The notes under the pieces: model-generated
The model's database searches: none
Told to the model about the DNA's origin: nothing
Seen by the model: only the letters and a program-made list of their open reading frames with translations
Shown: positions 26,564 through 36,664 of the stretch, piece by piece
How the letters are laid out: each line of letters opens with the position of its first letter
Position numbering within the stretch: position 1 is the first letter of the stretch
NCBI RefSeq assembly: GCF_018221465.1
Contig: NZ_JAAIKR010000001.1
Span: 558,001 to 622,000, forward strand
Reading direction: 5' to 3'
DNA: 64,000 nt
From: Shewanella intestini
GTDB taxonomy: Bacteria; Pseudomonadota; Gammaproteobacteria; Enterobacterales; Shewanellaceae
Translations under genes and position numbers: made by a program

Positions 26564-27334
26564 ATGATAACGATGTGGTTAATTAGCCTTATGGCTTGTA
26601 GTTTTGGTTTTTATAGTCAACCAGCAAGCGCGCACTTTCTTACTTATTTTCCGCAAAAACAAGTGATTGATGTTGGTGATAATCCTCAACTAACCCTACC
26701 GCTACGTTTTACTCATCCAGCTACCCAAGGGCCGGTGATGGATTTAGCGCGGCCTGAGTCTGTCGGTTATATGCTTAATGGCAAAAAGGTGGATTTAAGC
26801 AAACAATTAACCGCAGAGACTTATCAAGGCAAACAAAGCTGGCGTTTACCTTTTACGGTAAAACGTCCCGGCACTTATGCGTTTTACGCCAGCCAAGCTC
26901 CGTATTTTGATGTTAACGAACAAGTGGTGATCACCCAACACGCAAAGGTGTTTGTCGATGCTTTTGCTGCCAAAAGTGCTTGGCAACAAGCATTACATAC
27001 CCCAGTTGAAATTATTCCGTTGACCCAGCCCTTTGCGTTATGGACTAACAGTGTCTTTAGTGGCCGAGTGCTATTGCATGGCAAACCAGCCAAAAATGTG
27101 CCCATTGAAATGGAATATTTTAATCGCGGCGAGGTGAAGCTGCCCTCGGATGCCTGGGCGTCATTAGTGGTGTATACCAATGATGCGGGTGAGTTTAGTG
27201 TTGGTTTGCCGCATCAAGGTTGGTGGGGGCTTGCTGCTGTTGTCGAAGATGGCAGTACGGTGAATGTGAACGGCAAGGCATATCCCCATGAGCAAGATGG
27301 GGTGATATGGCTGCAAGTTAACGATATGCACTAA
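26564..27334 (+). CDS. nikK: Periplasmic metal-uptake component, DUF4198 family (NikK)
   Basis: The product is about 256 residues with a signal peptide (MITMWLISLMACSFGF to PASA, cleavage near ASA-H). The mature protein has DUF4198 features: a His close to the mature N-terminus (AHFLTYFP) and a domain with VLLHGKPAKNVPIEMEYF near 175. NikK is the extracytoplasmic partner of the NikKMLQO nickel ECF transporter described by comparative genomics. The start is uncertain: TTG 26537 would add nine residues. It is followed 41 bases later by nikM. Confidence 0.75.
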   Translation: MITMWLISLMACSFGFYSQPASAHFLTYFPQKQVIDVGDNPQLTLPLRFTHPATQGPVMDLARPESVGYMLNGKKVDLSKQLTAETYQGKQSWRLPFTVKRPGTYAFYASQAPYFDVNEQVVITQHAKVFVDAFAAKSAWQQALHTPVEIIPLTQPFALWTNSVFSGRVLLHGKPAKNVPIEMEYFNRGEVKLPSDAWASLVVYTNDAGEFSVGLPHQGWWGLAAVVEDGSTVNVNGKAYPHEQDGVIWLQVNDMH

Positions 27335-27375
27335 GTGAGATTGAAACTGAAATTGATAACAGACAGAGGCCAACA

Positions 27376-27981
27376 ATGCATATAGCAGACGGGGTACTTT
27401 CGACTCCTGTATTGGTGGTGGGCATTGCGTTGAGCGCAATCGGTACAGCAATTGGATTACGCAAATTGCAAGATGCGCAAATACCGTTTGCAGCAGTTTT
27501 ATCGGCGTGCTTTTTTGTGGCGTCTTTAATCCATTTCCCATTAGGGCCGTCCAGTGTTCATTTGGTTTTTAGTGGCATTATTGGTTTGTTGTTAGGTTGG
27601 GTTGCGTTTCCGGTGATATTAATTGCGCTTATCCTTCAAGCGGTGTTCTTTAGTTTTGGTGGCATTGTCGTATTAGGCGTTAATTGCCTAAATATGGCGC
27701 TGCCTGCAGTGGTAATAGGCCTTCTGTTACGGCCATTACGCAATAAAATATCGCCAAGAGTGCTGGGTTTTTTGGCTGGCAGTAGCGCGATTGTGTTAAC
27801 TGGCACCTTGGTGTCGTTGTCGCTGTATTTATCTGGTGATGCGTTTGTTAGCACAGCTAACGCGGTCTTTATTGCCAACCTGCCGTTGGCTGCCTTAGAG
27901 GGAATTATTGCCAGCTTTGTGATTGTGTTTATCAATAAGGTAAAACCTGAAGTGTTAAATGGGGTACAGCATCATGACTAA
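27376..27981 (+). CDS. nikM: ECF transporter substrate-binding membrane protein NikM/CbiM
   Basis: The 201-residue integral membrane protein begins MHIADGVLS, the hallmark of CbiM/NikM in which the N-terminal Met-His helps coordinate Ni2+ or Co2+. About six hydrophobic segments follow. Nickel is favoured over cobalt because a DUF4198 NikK and a NikL-type protein flank it and no cobalamin genes or B12 riboswitch are nearby. AGAGGCC lies before the start. It overlaps nikL by eight bases. Confidence 0.9.
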   Translation: MHIADGVLSTPVLVVGIALSAIGTAIGLRKLQDAQIPFAAVLSACFFVASLIHFPLGPSSVHLVFSGIIGLLLGWVAFPVILIALILQAVFFSFGGIVVLGVNCLNMALPAVVIGLLLRPLRNKISPRVLGFLAGSSAIVLTGTLVSLSLYLSGDAFVSTANAVFIANLPLAALEGIIASFVIVFINKVKPEVLNGVQHHD

Positions 27982-28645
27982 ATACGGGTGGTTAAGCTTG
28001 CTGTTATCGGTATGTATGATTAATCCGTGTTATGCCCATCGCGTAAAAATATTTGCTTGGGTTAATGGTCAAGCCATTGTTGGTGAAGTGTATTTTTCTG
28101 GCGGTATCAAAGCCCAGCAGGCAAAAATTAGCCTGCTTGACGCTCAGCAAACCTTGGCAGTGACCACCACTAATCGTAAAGGTGAGTTTCATTTTGATGG
28201 ACTTGATGCCAAAAGTTACCAGTTAAAGGCTAATGCCGGGCCTGGGCATCAAGCGACATTCAGTATTGATGCTCAAGAGTTTGGCCCAGTGAGCCGCGCA
28301 ACTGCAACGTCTAGTCATCAACTCAATAGCAGTGGCAATTCTACTGCTTCAACTTCAATTCCTACTCCAACGCCTAGCTCTTTTGATTCAGCGGCTGTCG
28401 TGAGCCTCCCATCATTGGATACACTTAGTGCGGTAACTAATGCTGATAGCTCAGCGGCTTCATCAACTGAAGTGAACCAATGTCAGGCGCAAACACGCGC
28501 AGCGATTGCTCAAGCTATTATTCCTTTGCGAAAACAGCTCGATGCATTTGAAGCTGAAATTCGCTTTCGCGATATTATTGGCGGCTTAGGTTATATTGCT
28601 GGTTTGTTTGGCTTGTGGTCAATGATGAGACAACGCCGAGTATGA
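27974..28645 (+). CDS. nikL: NikL-type transporter component with signal peptide and C-terminal membrane anchor
   Basis: The 223-residue protein has a signal peptide ending at CYAH, so that the mature protein may begin with His, as NikM and NikK also present an early His. A carboxypeptidase-regulatory-like beta domain (about 25-95; TNRKGEFHFDGL) follows, then a Ser/Thr/Pro-rich linker and a C-terminal membrane helix near 200-217. NikL replaces NikN in some nickel ECF systems. ATG 27974 overlaps the nikM end, and its TGA overlaps the nikQ ATG. Function is inferred from context and architecture. Confidence 0.75.
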   Translation: MTKYGWLSLLLSVCMINPCYAHRVKIFAWVNGQAIVGEVYFSGGIKAQQAKISLLDAQQTLAVTTTNRKGEFHFDGLDAKSYQLKANAGPGHQATFSIDAQEFGPVSRATATSSHQLNSSGNSTASTSIPTPTPSSFDSAAVVSLPSLDTLSAVTNADSSAASSTEVNQCQAQTRAAIAQAIIPLRKQLDAFEAEIRFRDIIGGLGYIAGLFGLWSMMRQRRV

Positions 28646-29406
28646 TAGATAACTTATTAGTGGCAAAACACTCGCTCACTAAGCCTATCCGTTTAGCGCC
28701 TAAATTAAAGGTGTTGCTGTTTGTGTTGATCGCCTTAGCAACCGTATTGTCATCGGCCAGTGTCACGTTAGCTGGGCTTTGTTTGTATGCGGGCTATTTT
28801 TGGCGTTGCAGTGGCTTACGCTTTGGCTATTCGTTTAAGCGATTAATGGCCATGGACGTTATCGTGGTTTTTACTGTGCTATTAATTCCATTTAGCGTGC
28901 AAGGTGAGGTGTTATTTACCATTGCTGGCTTTGCGGTGTCGGTTGCCGGTTGTGAAATGGCGCTGATCATTATTATCAAAGCCAACATTGTAATGCTCGC
29001 AGTGATGTCATTAACTGCAGGCATGGATTCGACGGTATTTAGCCAAGCTTTGCATGACTTGGGTCTGCCAAGACGATTTTCAATTTTGATGCAATTTACC
29101 GTGAGGTACATTGGTGTGTTGCATCATGAGTTTACGCGCCTAAGACAAGCGATGTTAGTACGCGGCTTTAAGCCCTGCAATTCATTACATACATGGCGCT
29201 CTTATGGATATTTGTTGGGGATGTTAGTGGTTCGCTCATTTGATCGCGCCGAACGCATTTTACAGGCGATGAAATGCCGCGGCTTTAATGGTCAATTTTT
29301 GATAAAACAAAAGTCCAATATTAATCGACAGCAACGCCTTGTTTTTAGTGGTTACTTGTTGGTATTAGCTGTGATCACCGCGTATCCATTATTGACGGCT
29401 TTATAA
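28642..29406 (+). CDS. nikQ: ECF transporter T component NikQ/CbiQ
   Basis: The 254-residue integral membrane protein is the energy-coupling T subunit. Hydrophobic spans occupy the first two thirds. The coupling motifs with an Ala-Arg-Gly type signature are seen in MLVRGFKP (about 170) and MKCRGFNG (about 215), which bind the ATPase grooves. ATG 28642 overlaps the nikL stop in an ATGA arrangement. nikO follows after 41 bases. Confidence 0.88.
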   Translation: MIDNLLVAKHSLTKPIRLAPKLKVLLFVLIALATVLSSASVTLAGLCLYAGYFWRCSGLRFGYSFKRLMAMDVIVVFTVLLIPFSVQGEVLFTIAGFAVSVAGCEMALIIIIKANIVMLAVMSLTAGMDSTVFSQALHDLGLPRRFSILMQFTVRYIGVLHHEFTRLRQAMLVRGFKPCNSLHTWRSYGYLLGMLVVRSFDRAERILQAMKCRGFNGQFLIKQKSNINRQQRLVFSGYLLVLAVITAYPLLTAL

Positions 29407-29447
29407 GCTGTTATTTAATTCACTGTGCAATTTTTAGAGATGACATC

Positions 29448-30119
29448 ATGGCATTATCAAATCCGTTAATTGAACTCAATCATATTCAATACCAATTAGC
29501 TGATGGCAGTGCGATTGCTGATGACTTGAGCTTTGCGCTGCATGAGCATGAAAGAGTTGCCATTACAGGAGCAAATGGCAGTGGTAAAAGCACCTTGTTT
29601 GCGATCATGATGGGATTGAAAAAAGTGAAAGCCGGTGAAGTGCGTTTATTTAATCAGCGTTGTGCAAAAGAGGCTGACTTTGCAGCGTTTCGCACCCAAA
29701 TTGGCTTAGTGTTTCAAGATCCTAATGATCAGTTATTTTGTCCAACGGTAATTGAAGATGTGTGTTTTGGGCCGTTAAACCAAGGCGTAAGCCAAGCGCA
29801 AGCATTGGTGATTGCTAGAAATACGTTAAGGCAACTGAATATTTCCCATTTAGAAAATGCGATTTCTTACCAGCTTTCAGGGGGGCAAAAACGGATTGTC
29901 GCCTTAGCCACAGTGTTGGCTATGCAACCCAAAGTGTTAATTCTTGACGAACCCACCAATGATTTAGATCAACACCATACTCAGGTGTTAATTGATACCT
30001 TATCCCAGCTGTCTCTACCGATGGTACTCGTGTGTCACGACAGTCATATTCGCAGCCAATTAGTCAGTAAAGAATACCAATTAGACAAAGGTAAATTAAC
30101 CTTAAAACAAGCCAAGTAA
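29448..30119 (+). CDS. nikO: ECF transporter ATPase NikO/CbiO
   Basis: The 223-residue ABC ATPase has Walker A GANGSGKST near 43, Q-loop in VFQDPNDQLF (the DPNDQ pattern is typical of CbiO/NikO), signature LSGGQKR near 142 and Walker B VLILDEPTNDLD. It powers the NikKMLQO complex. It is shorter than CbiO of about 270 residues but complete in motifs. Last gene of the operon; no obvious terminator follows within 100 bases. Confidence 0.9.
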   Translation: MALSNPLIELNHIQYQLADGSAIADDLSFALHEHERVAITGANGSGKSTLFAIMMGLKKVKAGEVRLFNQRCAKEADFAAFRTQIGLVFQDPNDQLFCPTVIEDVCFGPLNQGVSQAQALVIARNTLRQLNISHLENAISYQLSGGQKRIVALATVLAMQPKVLILDEPTNDLDQHHTQVLIDTLSQLSLPMVLVCHDSHIRSQLVSKEYQLDKGKLTLKQAK

Positions 30120-30906
30120 CCCCCATTTTAGTTTTTATAGCCAATTGTTAGCGGCTTAAACATGTTTCATACTAAAGCAAGTTTTTCCATGTTGAGTGTT
30201 AACAACACTTAGCCACACCTTGTCCCAACATGCTTTGCTGTTATCAAGCGTCATTAATAATACCTAACAACACGATGTTTGTTTAGAGCCATTAAAAAAC
30301 GCTATCAATTTACGGCTTAATTTTTTCTGCTCAATTTATTGCATTTCTTTTATCGTGTTTGGCAATGTCATGTATCTGTCCTAGTGCAAAGCTTGTTGAG
30401 GCTGGGTTGTTGGCATTTTTCACAAAAATGTGGTGGCTTGTTGAGCTTGAATCATGGTCTGTTAGCCTAAAATGGACCATGCCGCTGATGCTTCTTCAAG
30501 CAAAATAAATACTCTTTGTGCTAAAGCGGCGCGCTAAAATGAGTATTTACCAACGGGGTGACGTGTTGTTTATGGTCGATGACACATCCAATAATGGCTT
30601 GAGTATCAGGGGAAGCGGCTAATGCGTGTAAAACAGACAACCTGTACCGAACGGGGTTGTATCCACTTAGCCAAATTGGCAATGTGATTGTGATTTTAAT
30701 GCTAAAAAGAACAATAAATAGTCAATATTGTCGTGAACATAAGCGCAAATTATTCAATGGTTGAATCACTTGCGTCCTATAAAAAGTGCAGCATCTCATG
30801 TACAATGCCCCACAATTTTGTTCAAGAAACACTAAGCGTATGCCTAATCGCGATGCTTATTACCCCCTAAATGTTTAAGTACCCAGTGTAAATAAAGGAA
30901 ATTTTA
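30120..30906. other. Long gap between nikO and ybiT
   Basis: 787 bases with no supported gene. Possible coding scraps are shorter than 30 codons and lack homology that I recognise. The last 120 bases probably hold the ybiT promoter. I see no strong hairpin here. Confidence 0.6.
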
Positions 30907-32499
30907 GTGATATACAGCAACAACATCACCATGCAGTTTGGCAGCAAGCCACTTTTTGAGAATATCTCCGTTAAATTTGGCGGCGGTAATCGTTACGGTC
31001 TGATTGGTGCAAATGGATGTGGTAAATCAACTTTCATGAAAATCCTTACCGGTGAGCTTGAGCCTACCAGTGGTAATGTGTCAATTGATCCCGGCGAACG
31101 TTTTGGTAAATTGAATCAAGACCAGTTTGCTTATGAAGCATTCTCAGTCGTCGATACCGTGATCATGGGACACCGTGAATTATGGGAAGTAAAACAAGAA
31201 CGTGACCGCATTTATTCTTTACCAGAAATGACTGAAGAAGAAGGCATTAAAGTTGCTGAGCTTGAAATGGAATTTGCTGAGATGGACGGTTATACCGCTG
31301 AATCTCGAGCGGGTGATTTATTAATGGGGGTAGGGATTGGCGTTGAGCAACACTTTGGCTTAATGAGCGAAATTGCCCCGGGTTTCAAATTACGGGTATT
31401 GTTAGCGCAAGCACTGTTCTCTGACCCTGATATTTTGTTACTTGACGAACCAACCAACAACTTGGACATCGACACCATTCGTTGGTTACAAGAAATGCTA
31501 AATAGCCGTAATAGTACCATGATCATCATCTCGCATGACCGTTACTTCTTAAACTCAGTTTGTACTCATATGGCTGACATTGATTACGGTGAGTTGCGGG
31601 TTTATCCGGGTAACTACGACGAATATATGATGGCTGCGCAACAAGCACGTGAACGTTTACAGTCTGATAATGCGAAGAAAAAAGCTCAAATTGCTGAACT
31701 TCAAGGCTTCGTAGCGCGTTTTTCTGCTAACGCATCTAAAGCAAAACAAGCTACCTCTCGTGCTAAACAAATGGATAAAATCAAACTTGAAGAAATTAAA
31801 GCTTCAAGCCGCGTTAATCCATTTATTCGCTTTGAACAAGAAAAGAAATTATTCCGTAATTCTTTAGTGGTTGAGCAATTAACCAAAGGTTTTGATGAGC
31901 CACTATTTACCAAACTAGACTTAATGGTTGAAGTGGGTGAGCGTGTCGCAATTTTGGGTGAAAACGGCGTGGGTAAAACAACCCTATTACGTACACTCGT
32001 ACATGATATCCCTCAAGATTCAGGCACCATTCAATGGTCTGAAAATTCAAACATTGGTTATTATGCACAGGATCACGAAGCTGATTTTGCTAATGATATG
32101 ACCTTGTTTGATTGGATGAGTCAATGGCGTAAACCAGAAGATGATGACCAATCGGTACGCGGCATTTTAGGTCGAATGTTGTTTGGTTCTGACGATATTA
32201 AAAAGTCAGTTAAAGTGTTATCGGGTGGTGAAAAGGGCCGGATGTACTTTGGTAAACTCATCATGCAAAAACCAAATATTTTGCTACTTGATGAACCAAC
32301 AAACCATATGGACATGGAATCAATTGAGTCTTTAAATAACGCCTTAGAAATGTATGAAGGCACATTGATGTTTGTGTCGCATGACCGTGCATTTGTGTCA
32401 TCGTTGGCCACACGTATTATTGAAATATCGCCTAAAGGGGTGGTTGATTTTAAAGGCACTTACGATGAGTTTCTTGCGAGCAAAGGCATTGAAGGTTAA
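30907..32499 (+). CDS. ybiT: ABC-F family ATPase YbiT
   Basis: The 530-residue protein is the same length as E. coli YbiT and matches its N-terminus ([22 protein letters not shown]). It has two ABC domains: Walker [10 protein letters not shown] near 36 and GENGVGKTT near 355, with Walker [14 protein letters not shown] and [13 protein letters not shown]. The linker between them (about 240-300) is helical and charged. ABC-F proteins bind the ribosome E site and ease stalled translation; no membrane domain is present. It uses a GTG start with AAGGAAATTTTA upstream. A terminator follows. Confidence 0.95.
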   Translation: MIYSNNITMQFGSKPLFENISVKFGGGNRYGLIGANGCGKSTFMKILTGELEPTSGNVSIDPGERFGKLNQDQFAYEAFSVVDTVIMGHRELWEVKQERDRIYSLPEMTEEEGIKVAELEMEFAEMDGYTAESRAGDLLMGVGIGVEQHFGLMSEIAPGFKLRVLLAQALFSDPDILLLDEPTNNLDIDTIRWLQEMLNSRNSTMIIISHDRYFLNSVCTHMADIDYGELRVYPGNYDEYMMAAQQARERLQSDNAKKKAQIAELQGFVARFSANASKAKQATSRAKQMDKIKLEEIKASSRVNPFIRFEQEKKLFRNSLVVEQLTKGFDEPLFTKLDLMVEVGERVAILGENGVGKTTLLRTLVHDIPQDSGTIQWSENSNIGYYAQDHEADFANDMTLFDWMSQWRKPEDDDQSVRGILGRMLFGSDDIKKSVKVLSGGEKGRMYFGKLIMQKPNILLLDEPTNHMDMESIESLNNALEMYEGTLMFVSHDRAFVSSLATRIIEISPKGVVDFKGTYDEFLASKGIEG

Positions 32500-32577
32500 T
32501 TATCTGAATAGATAACACAATTTTTAACATAAAAGATACATTAGTTAAATATAATTGCTATGTTACTTTACTGTTGT

Positions 32578-32614
32578 AAAAGCCCCTATCTCTTAAGTAG
32601 TAGGGGTTTTTTTT
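32578..32614 (+). terminator. Terminator after ybiT
   Basis: CCCCTA and TAGGGG form the stem, with AAAA/TTTT extending it past a bulged G, and eight T follow. The remaining gap to 32800 has no other clear feature. Confidence 0.8.
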
Positions 32615-32800
32615 ATTATTATGATCCGTCGCTAACAAATAGATTCAGTGTATTTTTCTCGCAATAACCTTATGGTAACGTACTGTTAAATTACTATTGG
32701 TCATTTATGAACTTTGTTTGGTTTAAACGAAATTTGTTGATTTTATTGTAAAGACTATACTGACATCATTTATTACCTCGTTACGTTAAAGGAATTATTC

Positions 32801-34804
32801 ATGCGTCTGCAGTGGATTGGCAATCTTAGTATGCCTAAGAAGTTAGCCTTAATGATTTTACCTCCCTTATTTGCTTTTATCGTTTATGGTGGCATGTTTG
32901 TCGACAATAAATACCAAAGTCAAAATCAATTACATACCGTATTAACCTTAAGTAACTTATCCGTCGTTAATGGGGCATTAGTGCACGAGCTGCAAAAAGA
33001 GCGCGGTATGAGTGCGGGTTTTATTGGTTCTCAAGGGCGTTCATTTGCCAATACATTACCCCAACAGCGGATCATGACCGACCAGCAAGTGGGCAACTAT
33101 CGCGCATTTATTAAAGACTCGGTATTACCAAGAGATTTAACTGTCAAACTGGAAGACGTCAATCGCGCCTTACAAAATCTCAGTAATATGCGTCATCAAG
33201 TAGACAACCTAACCGTTTCAGTCGCTGACGAAGTCGCTTATTACACCAAAATGAATACCACCTTGCTATCACTTGTTGACAGTGCTGCACAAGAAAGTCA
33301 AAACAGTGAGTTAAGTATTAAAATAAAAGCCTTTGGTGCTTTTTTGCAGCTTAAAGAGCGTGCAGGTATTGAACGTGCAGTTTTAAGCACAACCTTTGGA
33401 CAAGCAGGTTTTAAACCCAATGCTTATCGTAAATTTATTACCTTGGTCTCTGAACAAAATACGTATGCTGAGCGCTTTAAAGCCAGTGCTTCTGAGCAAA
33501 TGAATCGTCAATTCGATGGTATTATGTCTGGTTCAGAAGTGCGTGCAGTGCAGCGTTTACGTCAAATTGCCTTTGAGCAAAACAGCGCAGACATTCAAGC
33601 ACAAAGCCCTGAAAAATGGTTTCAAACCTCAACAGACCGAATCGGTGTGTTAACCGCATTTGAGCAACAATTGGCAACCGATTTAATTAACCACACAGAA
33701 ACTGAGTTGTCTCGAGCACAAACTCAAATGTATGTGGCTATTTCATTTTTAGTGCTACTGATCCCATTTGTGCTTTTGATGAGTATTGGCCTATCACGAT
33801 ACCTACATAACAGCTTGCAGCATATTCAAGAGCAAGTGGTATATGCCGGTGAACATGCTGATATGTCGATTCGACTACAGCAACATTATGACGATGAGTT
33901 TGGTCACTTAGCCCGCGCGTTTAACTTAATGATGGATGACTTTGAGGGCATTATTAGTAAGGTAAAACATACCTCGGCATCATTATTAACAGTGGTTGAG
34001 CAAGTTAATCAATTAACTCTTTCACTCAAACAAGATGTTGATAACGGTTACAGTGAGGTTGAGCAAGTGGCATCAGCTATGACTGAAATGAGTGCCACTG
34101 TAAATGACATTGCCCAGCATGCAGTAAGCACGGCTGAAGTCTCTGCAAAAGCTAACACTTCAGCACAAGCGGGTAATGTTGATGTTACCCAAACTAGCGA
34201 AGCGATTGGTACGTTACATAATGAAATTACTCAAGCGGGTAAATCTATTGAGCAACTCGATAACGACATTCGCTCAATTGTGTCTATTCTAGATGTTATA
34301 AGCGCTATTGCTGAGCAAACCAATTTATTGGCCTTAAACGCAGCCATTGAAGCGGCGCGGGCTGGTGAGCAAGGGCGCGGCTTTGCGGTAGTGGCCGATG
34401 AAGTACGTACTTTAGCGCAACGCGCGCAAACCTCAACTGAAGACATTAAAGGCATGACAGACAGGTTAAAATCCGGCGCAATTGTGGCAGTAAAAGCGAT
34501 GTCTCGTGGACAAAATCAAGCCAATGCCAGTGTGACTGAAGCTGAACATGCTGGTGAAGTGTTAACTGAAATTGTGACTTTAGTTCGTGAAATAGACAGT
34601 ATGAATGAGCAAATTGCTGCAGCGACACACGAACAAAGTGCCGTTGCCGAAGAGGTGAGTCGTAATGCAATGAAGATCAGTGATATTTATGTCAATACTC
34701 AAGAAGCGGCCAATAAAATATCGGATTTGAATATGAGCCTACATAACGACGCTACGGACATGAACGAGCAAGTGAGTAAGTTTATTTTATCTTCAAAGTC
34801 ATAA
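32801..34804 (+). CDS. Methyl-accepting chemotaxis protein with NIT sensor domain
   Basis: The 667-residue transmembrane receptor has TM1 at about 14-36, a periplasmic helical domain with the NIT signature (VHELQKERGMSAGFIGSQG near 70), TM2 at about 310-332 and a HAMP region to about 385. The C-terminal signalling domain contains the hairpin tip EQTNLLALNAAIEAARAGEQ. NIT domains are associated with nitrate/nitrite sensing, so taxis toward these is plausible but not proven. It is a single gene with its own terminator. Confidence 0.93.
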   Translation: MRLQWIGNLSMPKKLALMILPPLFAFIVYGGMFVDNKYQSQNQLHTVLTLSNLSVVNGALVHELQKERGMSAGFIGSQGRSFANTLPQQRIMTDQQVGNYRAFIKDSVLPRDLTVKLEDVNRALQNLSNMRHQVDNLTVSVADEVAYYTKMNTTLLSLVDSAAQESQNSELSIKIKAFGAFLQLKERAGIERAVLSTTFGQAGFKPNAYRKFITLVSEQNTYAERFKASASEQMNRQFDGIMSGSEVRAVQRLRQIAFEQNSADIQAQSPEKWFQTSTDRIGVLTAFEQQLATDLINHTETELSRAQTQMYVAISFLVLLIPFVLLMSIGLSRYLHNSLQHIQEQVVYAGEHADMSIRLQQHYDDEFGHLARAFNLMMDDFEGIISKVKHTSASLLTVVEQVNQLTLSLKQDVDNGYSEVEQVASAMTEMSATVNDIAQHAVSTAEVSAKANTSAQAGNVDVTQTSEAIGTLHNEITQAGKSIEQLDNDIRSIVSILDVISAIAEQTNLLALNAAIEAARAGEQGRGFAVVADEVRTLAQRAQTSTEDIKGMTDRLKSGAIVAVKAMSRGQNQANASVTEAEHAGEVLTEIVTLVREIDSMNEQIAAATHEQSAVAEEVSRNAMKISDIYVNTQEAANKISDLNMSLHNDATDMNEQVSKFILSSKS

Positions 34805-34888
34805 ATGTTGTGGTGCATTTGCAGATGATTGAACGTATCCCTTAAAACCATAACGTGGCGCGTACAATTAGCACGCGGTGGCTAACCT

Positions 34889-34921
34889 AAAAAACCAGTA
34901 ACAGGCCGTTACTGGTTTTTT
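34889..34921 (+). terminator. Terminator after the chemoreceptor
   Basis: AAAAAACCAGTAAC and GTTACTGGTTTTTT form a perfect stem around AGGCC with a run of T. The rest of the 34805-35148 gap shows no other gene. Confidence 0.88.
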
Positions 34922-35148
34922 ATTAGGCGTTTTTTGTTGTGCGAAGATTGAGTGTGACTTGCTCCTTTTTAGCTTGGCTGACGCTGTCATCTGTTGATTA
35001 GTTGGCGTTGGCGTGCACAAACTGAAAGCCCTTTTTTTAGCACATTAGTAAGGCTAAATGACTGCGCACGATATTCCATGCTCAATACTTTTTAGCACAA
35101 TAGCAACATGGTATTGTACCGAAACATTGCATCACGAATGGATAACGT

Positions 35149-35958
35149 ATGTCAGATACCCATCAGCAGGACTACTTAACGGTTAACCGTCAATCATGGG
35201 ACAGTAAGGTGGCCACCCATGTTGCATCCACATTTTATGATGTTGCAGCCTTTAAAAACGGTAAAAACAGCTTAAATGAGCTTGAGTTAACCGCGTTACT
35301 ACCCGTCACTGGCAAACGTTTGCTGCACCTGCAATGCCATTTTGGTTTAGACACGTTATCTTGGGCGCGTTTAGGCGCGCAAGTGACAGGCATTGACTTA
35401 TCTCCCAAAGCAATTAATCAAGCAAATGAGTTAGCCAAGCAGAGCCAGCTAAGCGCCGAATTTATTTGCAGTGACGTGTACGACAGCACTGAACATATTC
35501 AAGAACCTTTCGATATTGTGTTTACCTCTTACGGCGTGTTGTGTTGGTTGCCAGATATTGATCGTTGGGCGCAAACTGTTGCAGCGCATTTAAAAACGGG
35601 TGGGGTATTTTATATGGCGGAGTTTCATCCATTTCATGATGTGTTTGACGGCTATTCGTACTTTAATCACCCCACCGCCAATGTTGAAGTTGCGCCAACA
35701 TACACTGAAAATAATCATGCTACCGAGACCACTGAAATGACTTGGTCACACCCGATTAGTCAGGTGATTAATGCATTAATAAAGGCTGGTATTAGCATTG
35801 AAAGCGTGCATGAATATGATTACAGCCCATATGATTGCTTTGCTGGGTTAACCCCGTGTGAGCAAAGCGATGAAATGCAAGCGCCGCGATATCAACACTT
35901 GTTTCATGGCCTGCCCACACCGTTAATTTACAGCATTAAAGGGGTTAAAAAAGCCTAA
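35149..35958 (+). CDS. Class I SAM-dependent methyltransferase
   Basis: The 269-residue protein has a Rossmann-type SAM domain. Motif I is degenerate (LLHLQCHFGLDTLSWARLGA near 60), and then VTGIDLSPKAINQANELA follows with the acidic ribose-binding Asp. Later motifs appear around DIVFTSYGVLCWLPDIDRW and LKTGGVFYMAEFHPF. The HLQCHFG form is typical of a family of small-molecule methyltransferases in proteobacteria. Substrate unknown. Converges with the HAD gene downstream, 13 bases apart. Confidence 0.8.
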   Translation: MSDTHQQDYLTVNRQSWDSKVATHVASTFYDVAAFKNGKNSLNELELTALLPVTGKRLLHLQCHFGLDTLSWARLGAQVTGIDLSPKAINQANELAKQSQLSAEFICSDVYDSTEHIQEPFDIVFTSYGVLCWLPDIDRWAQTVAAHLKTGGVFYMAEFHPFHDVFDGYSYFNHPTANVEVAPTYTENNHATETTEMTWSHPISQVINALIKAGISIESVHEYDYSPYDCFAGLTPCEQSDEMQAPRYQHLFHGLPTPLIYSIKGVKKA

Positions 35959-35971
35959 TATTTTTAAGCGG

Positions 35972-36643
35972 TTATTTTGTGGCAATAATGCTGTCTACGA
36001 TTTCCATCATCGTGGTGCCTTGAATATCTACTTGTAAATACAGCGGGTTATAAGGCGCTGGGCGGCGGGCAATATAGGCCGCTTGCATACCTTGAGATAA
36101 CGCGCCATGGGTGTCCCAGTCATGAGTTGCCACTAAGCGTAACTGATTACAATCGGTCTTTAAATGTTGGCTGACATAGTGGTATACATCTGGGTTTGGT
36201 TTAAAACTACCTGTGGCTTCAACTGAAACGATGTCATCAAAATAGTCATTGAGTTTGGCATTGCGAATTTGGGTGGCAATTAACTCCGAAGATGAGTTTG
36301 AAAATGCCACTGTTTTAAAGCCATTAGCGCGTAATTTTGCTAAAGCTGGTTTTATATCGTCATGTGGCGATAAGCTGGCAAACCCTGCTAATAATTGTGC
36401 ACGTTCACTGGCCGTTAAACTAACTTGGAAATGGGCTGCAATGCTCTCAAGGCAAGTATTGCATAGGGTAGCAAAGTCACTGCGCACTCCGGTTGTAATG
36501 CAAACTGCTGAAGTATGCAGTAATTTAGCAAACCATAACGATATGGCATCTTCAGAAGCAAATACTTGAGTAAATTGTGGTTTTAGACCGCTTAAGTCGA
36601 GCACTGTTTCATTAATATCAAATAAAATTGTTGTCGCGGTCAT
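35972..36643 (-). CDS. HAD-superfamily hydrolase (haloacid dehalogenase type II-like)
   Basis: The 223-residue HAD protein has motif I DINETVLDLSGL near 8 with the nucleophile Asp, motif II VAFSNSSSE near 112, motif III Lys in SFKPNPDVY near 148 and motif IV VATHDWDTHGA near 172. The second Asp of motif I is replaced by Glu-Thr as in haloacid dehalogenases (DxNET). It may dehalogenate 2-haloacids or act as a phosphatase. AAAGGG sits before the ATG. Confidence 0.8.
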   Translation of the reverse strand: MTATTILFDINETVLDLSGLKPQFTQVFASEDAISLWFAKLLHTSAVCITTGVRSDFATLCNTCLESIAAHFQVSLTASERAQLLAGFASLSPHDDIKPALAKLRANGFKTVAFSNSSSELIATQIRNAKLNDYFDDIVSVEATGSFKPNPDVYHYVSQHLKTDCNQLRLVATHDWDTHGALSQGMQAAYIARRPAPYNPLYLQVDIQGTTMMEIVDSIIATK

Positions 36644-36664
36644 TAGAAAACCCTTTGAATTTAA

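Noticed and set aside
27164-27541. Minus-strand frame of 125 codons over nikK/nikM
   Set aside because: It overlaps two clear genes and shows no family similarity.
30539-30622. Short frame with a start similar to a toxin-type GDV motif
   Set aside because: Only 27 codons, no ribosome site and no partner gene; similarity is too slight.
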